This document shows, one piece after another, positions 38,401 to 47,400 of a DNA stretch of 64,000 nt. Below the pieces are notes generated by a model. The model made no database searches. It saw only the letters and a list, made by a program, of their open reading frames with translations, and was not told where the DNA came from. The first letter of the stretch is position 1; each line of letters begins with the position of its first letter. Both the position numbers and the translations under genes were made by a program. The stretch spans positions 65,765,228 to 65,829,227 of the forward strand of contig OX578283.1 in NCBI GenBank assembly GCA_951217055.1, written 5' to 3'. This DNA is from Gerris lacustris. Lineage: Eukaryota > Arthropoda > Insecta > Hemiptera > Gerridae.

Positions 38401-41400
38401 AACCATTTCTTAATACTGAAATAATAAGATGAAATAACAAGTTTCACTTCTAATGCGTGAGAGCCTCACACATATATTTTTTTTTATTGTAAACTGTACC
38501 ATTTGTTTTTTCTCACATGCAATTTCCTAATAATCCTCTTATTTATTTATTTTTTAATTTTTTGTTTTGTAAATTTAAGAAGAAATATTTATAAACTTAT
38601 ATCTTTCCACTTAGATTTTCAACAATTATACTTAACTATGTAAATAATTATTTGTGATACGATGAATGCCAGAAATCTAGGGATAAAAATCACTAATCAA
38701 ATTTCAGTTACCTTTATGTTAAAAAATAATATATATATTTTAACTAAGTATATATTATATATTTCTTGTATAAAATCAGAGTTTATTTATTATTAATTAA
38801 AAATTATATTTATTTAATTGATTTAATCTGTTAAATAATAAAAAAAGTCTAATATTTATTGTTTTAATTTGTATATTTTTATTATAATTTAATGCCTGGA
38901 TTAAATAAGTACTCTCCTTCTTGTTGTTGTGTAAGACATGTTTGTTATAATTGTATTTATTGATTTTGTCAGGAAAAAGTCTGAAAGTTTAGTTACATCA
39001 TCGCTTGTTCAAACCCTTCCCTGGGCTTTAACCATCGTCTTCACATTTATTATTGTCAATAGATATTCTGGGGTAAATAGTTTTATTTTCCAATTGATTT
39101 GATCATAATATGCCATTATGGCATAATTTCTTTAAAAAAAAAAAAACTAGGACCAAACTACAGAATACTATTCTCTTACTATTTACAATCTTATTTCCTT
39201 TTAAGATGATGGAGTTTTTTGTTGTTTTTTTTAAAATATTTATTGTAAATTCTGTAGGTGTTAAGAGAAGGAGACTGCGCTTTTGCAGATCCTTACTTCC
39301 CTTAACGAAGTTAAAAATAATTAATTACTTGAATTAAAGAGCTAGTTGAAAAGTAATAAATAGTGTGATAATAATAGTGGACTGTCAAAAGAATTTAGGG
39401 GATAAAATGAAAGAAATAAAGATACATAAGAATTAGAAGTGTATTGTTCATAAAAAAATAAGTTTACACTGTTTCACAAAAAAAAAAAAAAAAAAAATAT
39501 GTTTCTCAAAACATAAAGAAAATATGGATAAAAATAATAATGAAATAAAATTCTATATAACATTTATTATAAGAGAGTTAAGGTTAAGGGTAATTGAGAG
39601 AGGAACTTGTAAAGGGGAAAAGGATGAACCGACGGTACGCGAAAACGCGACGTGAGTTGAATTAAGATATGAATAGGCGGTTGATTGAAAATAAGGTAAG
39701 GTTGTACCTGAGTTTGGCAGGTTGTTATACCAAATCAGCTGCTAGAAAGTTCAAGCCAGTAGATTAGTCTGATGAAGGATGATAAATTGGAGGTCGCGAT
39801 GGGCGAGCTTCCAAAGGCCAAACACGGGCGTAATGATGAGCTATGATGATGATGTGAAAATGATGATAATGGTAATAATGTAAATGTATGATTATGTGAT
39901 GGTGATGGTGGTGAAGAACGTCATAGAAATGATGATAGGTGGTGATTGACCATGTATTGTTTGACGGACATTGTCCGGTATTGGAACCTCGGCCGGGAGA
40001 AGCGAGGCTTGGCTGAGGTCACTACAGGCACTACTCCGCAACACTAGCGGTTACGCACACGAGTGGGCGAGAGCGGGGAGAGGTAGGGAACTAGGTAAAC
40101 ATAAACTCTGAACCTTAACATCGTAAGCGTAGACTCTTAACTCTCAAACATCGAAATTAAATGAAACTGTTTATAAAAACAACTGATAAAAACTCTAAAA
40201 CTATGAGATTAAAGATTTTATATATTATTAAAAGGCTATGTGAAATTTATAAAATGAAAAGATAAACTTTTAAAACTAAAATAAAAAATACTGTTAATGG
40301 CATGAACAGTAGGAAAGTACTTATTTATTGTTCATGTGTTGTACAGGTACAACATTTGAAGTGATTTAGATGCAGTTTTAGTCACTGTTTCTATTTTCTA
40401 GTTCTAAGGATGGATTACCAACAAATACAGTTTACATGTCTGTTTATAAGATCAAGTTGAAAAATGATGTCTTGAATACCACAATAAATCTCACGCTTTT
40501 ACTTTCTCATATAAAGAGGAAATATTGTGATGGCGTGCAAATTTGATTTTGTGATTTTGATGGATTTGCACGTTTTGAAGTCCCCTCAGTCTAAAAAAGT
40601 GTTTTTTTAAAAACTGTCTGTCTGGCATCTGTGCAGTCTAAACGCCTAAACTACTAGGTTGATTTTGACGAAATTTGGCATACATGTTCAGAAAAATCAT
40701 ACCAAGTTCTGAAAATACAAATTTTTTGATTAAAAAGTTCTGAAATGTAGTCCATCTAAAGTGAAATCTAATGATATTAGCCGTTTTTCCAGGAAAAATC
40801 AAGTTCCTAGGAAAATAGCTTTAAATGTGCATTGAGAGAGGCGTGATTTGATTCCCGCCAAGAAGAAGTTATTTTTAATAAGAAATTGTGATATAATGTT
40901 CAAAAATTGTTAAATGTACCTAAAAAAAACTAATAAATAGAAAACACCGGGCTAAGTAATTATGAACTCTTGTATAAGAAAGTTTGTCTGAGTTATCTCA
41001 GACCGATTATTTTTTAAACGTAATTTTCTGAAAATTAAAGAGATTTCCCAGAGAGTAAATTACAGTTAAAGTACTCATACTCATTAAGTGATTTACTTCT
41101 TTTATTAATTGTCTTAATTTAGATTCACATTTTTTATTAATAAATACATTTGGTTTCTTTCTTAAATTTAGGACAAATGATGAAAATTTGAAATTTCTAC
41201 TGAAGCAAAATAAAGTAGAATTTGAGAGAGCTAGTGCATCTGAGACTCAAAGAGCTCTTGAAGTAAAGGACCAGGATTATAATGGTTTGATTATTTTATT
41301 AGATCTGTTTTTAAAATAAATAAATTAAAAAAAAAAAAAAATCAATTGACTTCCCAATGTTAAATTTTTCCTCTGTTAGTGTGAAAATGTTTCACACTAG

Positions 41401-44400
41401 TTCATAGTTTTGTGAACTAATTACTTATAAGGGGTTACTTCTTTAGATTGTTACTCCCCTGTTTTTTTAGATTATAAATGACTGACGAAATAACTATTAA
41501 GACAAAGGGATGTTTAGTCTAGTGTACTTTGGGACAAAGGAATATCTCACTTCTGTTTTTATAAGGGGAGTAACAGTCTAAAGAAGAACATTCTGTACAC
41601 CTTCTTTAGATAGTTACTCTCCTCTGGTTTTTTATAAGGGGAGTAAAAATCTAAAGAAGTGCCTATAAGGGATTGCTAGTAAGTGAGTGCATCACTTCCT
41701 CTTTAAATTTTCATGGTAGTGGACTGGGACCATTTCTCAGTCCATTCCAGAAATTAGTTTTTCCATCCCTCTGTTAGTGTTTTCCCTGTATATTCAAAAT
41801 GAACCGGAGTATATCCATCTGTTTGGTTTTGACCCATGAGGTAAATTGGTAACTACTCAATGGCAGTCGCTCTGATGTAAAACCATCTCGTAAAACCAGT
41901 GAGGCTGCAGTGCTCGATTTCTAGAAATCAGGTGGGTTTCGTGTGGAAACTTATATAATTTTAAGTAGTATTTTTTATAAACAATTATTTGATTAGCATG
42001 CCACATGATGTTATAATACTCTCAATAAATAAATAGGTACTTAGGTTTATACGAATAATTAAATCAACAAAACATTCCCTGTCCCCCCCTTGGGAGTTTC
42101 GTCACAGCGTCTCTGCACAGTACTTATTTAATACAACCCCTGCCTTAAAAAAAGCCTTTGTTGTTTCAGGTTGTCATAATTTAGTAGTATAATCTCAACA
42201 AATAGATATTTTTTGTATTTTGAAAATAAAAATATTTGCCAGTTTAATACATGATGTCCTTAATCAAATTTGTAGTCACTCATTGACAAATAAAATTTTA
42301 ACAAAGGATTTTAAAAAAAAATCTTGGTGCTGATAAATTTATTTTTTATTTATCAGAGAGAGAGGTCCCGGAACGCCGTTCCGCCTCAACTCGAGCCCTG
42401 AGTGAGAGTCAAATGTGCTTACCTATCGCTAAAATGGTAGTAAAGAGCCATTTTGATGGCACTGGCCAGTTTATTGTCTATCTTAGCACATTTTTTATTA
42501 AAAGCTAGTAAAAGGAGACTAATTTGTTAGCCAATATTTTGTTTCTTATTTTCAATGGGCAAAATATGCTTTCCAGCATGAGCCCTTTGCTGTTCCCTGG
42601 CACAAACATTAATTTAAAAGTATGTTTAAATCCTTTCTCTATCACTTGAAATATGCATGGTCAAAATGATATTACTTCTATATGATATAGTAGTACCTGT
42701 AATTTGTTAAATTCACATCAATCTTATAATGTGGTTATTTATATAAAATACTAAAGATCGATCAAAACGTGATGGTACCGGAAAAACCTTAAACTTTGCT
42801 TTATTTTAAATTGAACTCCCGAGTATCTCCGACGTCAGTACAGTCTGGTGCTGATTTTTATAAATGACAGCCCTCCATGGCAATCAAAATATAATAGTTG
42901 TCATTATATAAGAAGAGCTATGAGTTTTTTTCCTATCAAAATAATAACTGCATTTCCTATATAAATCCACAATGTGTTTATGACACTTTTTATTAGGGTC
43001 CGTAGGCAAAACCAAGGACCCTTATATTTTCCTGCGTGTGTCTGTCCGTCCTGTCGCCTGCTCTTACGGCTACACTTTTCGTCCGATCACTTTGAAATTT
43101 GGCATGTATGTGTCTTGTACCTGCCCACATATTTTAAAAATATAGCGACTAAAAAAAAATATTTTTCAAAAAAATTTGGGTAAAAAACTTAAGGGATAAC
43201 ATTTTTTTATTTTTTTTCGACACCGTGAGGGGTATCATATGAAAGGGTACGTCGAGCTGATTACAAAAATATATAATTCTTTTGTTATAACTTTGATAGG
43301 GTGAGCGTAGGCAAGTTTGAAGTGGGTGTGAAACGTGTCCCCCCCCCCCCTCTATCTCGCTTATGTCAAGAGCAAAAAATTCCTAACATTCTTCGACCAA
43401 ATGTAAAGATACCACTTTTTGGAAATTTCAAAAAAAATATTATTTTATTTTTTATTGACAAAATACGTTTTTTAAAACTATGGTCTTTTCGATGTATTTA
43501 TATGGTTGTAGTCCGGTTCTGTGGCAAAAAAATACTTTATCAGAAGTTTGTTTATATGTTTTGAAAATATCAGACCCATAGGATAGTTCAAAGTAAGCTT
43601 TTTAGCATTTTAAAAAACACCATCAATAGGGTACTTCTTAAACTATACAGGGTTGCCTACGGACCTTCGCTGTGTGCTGACTAGCACACACTTGACCTGT
43701 TTATTAGTCTTTAAATTGCAAAATTTATATAAACGATTTGATCGACATTCTCACTCAGAACTAGGAAAGTATGTTAGTTTGTTTACATTCCATTCTGAGA
43801 GTTAGAGTTAGGTTTTATAACCTACATTTTAGGTTTTATAACTTGCATTGTATTCATATTTACATCATATACAGGGTGACTGGCCAATCTACTTCCTTTA
43901 GAGCTATGTAACATTCGAGGTAGGAATTGTTCAAGCTTGCTGCTATGCTTACTGCACCCAACCAGGCAACCTGCCAGGCTCCACTGTGTTCATCCCCATA
44001 AAGAAGCACGGGCCAATTTTTCCGGCCTGTAAGAGTCCAGCTAGGCTCCACTGTGTTTCTACCAAGTAACCAGCTAGGTAACATGCGACCTGCCCTGCTA
44101 TCAATCAGGCGCCACTGTGTGGTACCCTTAAGTATACTTCTAGATGCTGTACTATCCGACTATCCCAAAGAACTTACCTCCAAATAAACTGATGTTTGTT
44201 ATTTATTGTTAACAAATAATATTCCTTATTTTTTTCTTGTATAAATTTGTTATAGAAATAGGTTACTGTAGTTCAGGGGTTCCCAAAGTTTTTTTTACCA
44301 AGCCCCCCACAGTCAAGAATAAATCTTCCCACGCCCCCCCCCCTTCACAATTTTATGAGATAATGAAAAAAATAAAATAACCCATTATTACATTGAATAA

Positions 44401-47400
44401 CCATTCATTTATTTGTATTACTATTATTTTTATAACATTACAAGTAATCTTTTAACAGATGATCTTATGGGATGAGCTTGCATTTATTTTACAAGATTCC
44501 CTATTGTTGGATGAGTATTAGAAAGTGTACAACGAAAATCAAGCACAGCAACAGCAAGTTTGCCACGATAGTTTGTTTTTATTGCAACAAGTGCTGAACA
44601 ATCTTTTTTGCACAAATAAGTGCTTGAAAAAGATAAATACAATGGAAATGCTTGCTGTGATATACTGGGGTACACTTTGTAATACTTAACCCAAAACGAT
44701 GATTTGTCCATTTTATCAAAATCAGCAGCAGAACCTTTTTTATTTCTAAAGCTTGTTCTTGGAGTGTTTCGGGCAGGGAATCTATGTTGACACTGAAAGG
44801 ATCCATTGTTAATTTGTAAATGTTGTCATCACATGTGTTAGGAAAGTATCTGTTGAATTCGTCAGTGAAGTTCTCCAACTGGTTTGATATTTGGATTTTT
44901 ATATAATCGCATTACAGGTTCGGACGGCAAATCTCGATCTCGAGGTCCCACGCCCCCCTTGACTTGTCTTCACGCCTCCCTTGGGGGGCGCGCCCCCCAC
45001 TTTGGGAACCAATGCTGTAGTTGGTTACTAAGTCAGAACTCTTCATATAATTATAAAAAAGGCTATGTCTGAACACCATAATCTTGAAATATTTTATGGA
45101 TACAACATAAATTATATAGCTAATAGATTTATAAATAGTAACTTTCCATCCATTTCTAACAATTGTTTATTTTTTCCAGCACCAGAGACAAATAATAATC
45201 AAAAGAGCATTAGTGAATTATTATTGTAAGTTAAAATTGTTCTATAATTAATTACACCCTTGAGCTATGTTTTAGTGGATACAGTAGATAAATTATAGGA
45301 CATGTTTTCAACAAGAATTAAAGATCTAAATTGTGCATGGTTCTTTAAAAAAAGACTAATTTCCAAATTTCTCTACTCTCCTTTAAGTGGACTAATTGCT
45401 CTGCTATCCTTTAAGTGGACTAATTGCTCTGTCATTCTATTGGTGGACAAGTTGCTCTGCTATCCTTTAAGTGGACTAATTGCTCTGTCATTCTATAGGT
45501 GGACAAGTTGCTCTGCTATCCTTTAAGTGGACTAATTGCTCTGCTATCCTTTAAGTGTACTAATTGCTCTGTCATTCTATAGGTGGACAAGTTGCTCTGC
45601 TATCCTTTAAGTGGACTAATTGCTCTGCTATCCTTTAAGTGGACTAATTGCTCTGCTATCCTTTAAGTGGACTAATTGCTCTATCATTCTATAGGTGGAC
45701 AAGTTGCTCTGCTATCCTTTAAGTGGACTAATTGCTCTGCTATCCTTTAAGTGGACTAATTGCTCTGCTATCCTTTAAGTGGACTAATTGCTCTGTCATT
45801 CTATTGGTGGACAAGTTGCTCTGCTATCCTTTAAGTGGACTAATTGCTCTGTCATTCTATAGGTGGACAAGTTGCTCTGCTATCCTTTAAGTGGACTAAT
45901 TGCTCTGCTATCCTTTAAGTGTACTAATTGCTCTGTCATTCTATAGGTGGACAAGTTGCTCTGCTATCCTTTAAGTGGACTAATTGCTCTGCTATCCTTT
46001 AAGTGGACTAATTGCTCTGCTATCCTTTAAGTGGACTAATTGCTCTGTCATTCTATAGGTGGACAAGTTGCTCTGCTATCCTTTAAGTGGACTAATTGCT
46101 CTGCTATCCTTTAAGTGGACTAATTGCTCTGCTATCCTTTAAGTGGACTAATTGCTCTGTCATTCTATTGGTGGACAAGTTGCTCTGCTATCCTTTAAGT
46201 GGACTAATTGCTCTGTCATTCTATAGGTGGACAAGTTGCTCTGCTATCCTTTAAGTGGACTAATTGCTCTGCTATCCTTTAAGTGTACTAATTGCTCTGT
46301 CATTCTATAGGTGGACAAGTTGCTCTGCTATCCTTTAAGTGGACTAATTGCTCTGCTATCCTTTAAGTGGACTAATTGCTCTGCTATCCTTTAAGTGGAC
46401 TAATTGCTCTATCATTCTATAGGTGGACAAGTTGCTCTGCTATCCTTTAAGTGGACTAATTGCTCTGCTATCCTTTAAGTGGACTAATTGCTCTGCTATC
46501 CTTTAAGTGGACTAATTGCTCTGCTATCCTTTAAGTGGACTAATTGCTCTGTCATTCTATTGGTGGACAAGTTGCTCTGCTATCCTTTAAGTGGACTAAT
46601 TGCTCTGCTATCCTTTAATTGGACTAATTGCTCTGCTATCCTTTAAGTGGACTAATTGCTCTGTCATTCTATAGGTGGACAAGTTGCTCTGCTATCCTTT
46701 AAGTGGACTAATTGCTATGTATTCCTTTAAGTGGACCAATTGCTCTGCTATCCTATTAGTGGACTATTTGCTCTGCTATACTATAAGTAGACCAATTGCT
46801 CTGCTATACTATAAGTAGACTAATTGCTCTGCTATACTATAAGTAAACCCATTGCTCTGCTATCCTTTTAGTGGACTAATTGCTCTGCTATACTATAAGT
46901 AGACTAATTGCTCTGCTATACTATAAGTAGACCAATTGCTCTGCTATCCTATAAGTGGACTAATTGCTTTGCCATTCTATAAGTGGAGTAATTGCTCTGC
47001 TATCCTTGAAGTGGACTAATTGCTCTGCCATTCTATAAGTGGACTAATTGCTCTGCTATACTATAAGTAGACCAATTGCTCTGCTATACTATAAGTAGAC
47101 TAATTGCTCTGCTATACTATAAGTAGACCAATTGCTCTGCTATCCTATAAGTGGACTAATTGCTTTGCCATTCTATAAGTGGAGTAATTGCTCTGCTATC
47201 CTTGAAGTGGACTAATTGCTCTGCCATTCTATAAGTGGACTAATTGCTCTGCTATACTATAAGTAGACTAATTGCTCTGCTATACTATAAGTAGACCAAT
47301 TGCTCTGCTATACTATAAGTAGACTAATTGCTCTGCTATACTATAAGTAGACCAATTGCTCTGCTATCCTATAAGTGGACTAATTGCTTTGCCATTCTAT

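Noticed and set aside
43860..44084. 74-residue minus frame with Trp-rich sequence
   Set aside because: The segment has CCAGGCTCCACTGTGT-type internal repeats and no splice or family support; probably repeat DNA.
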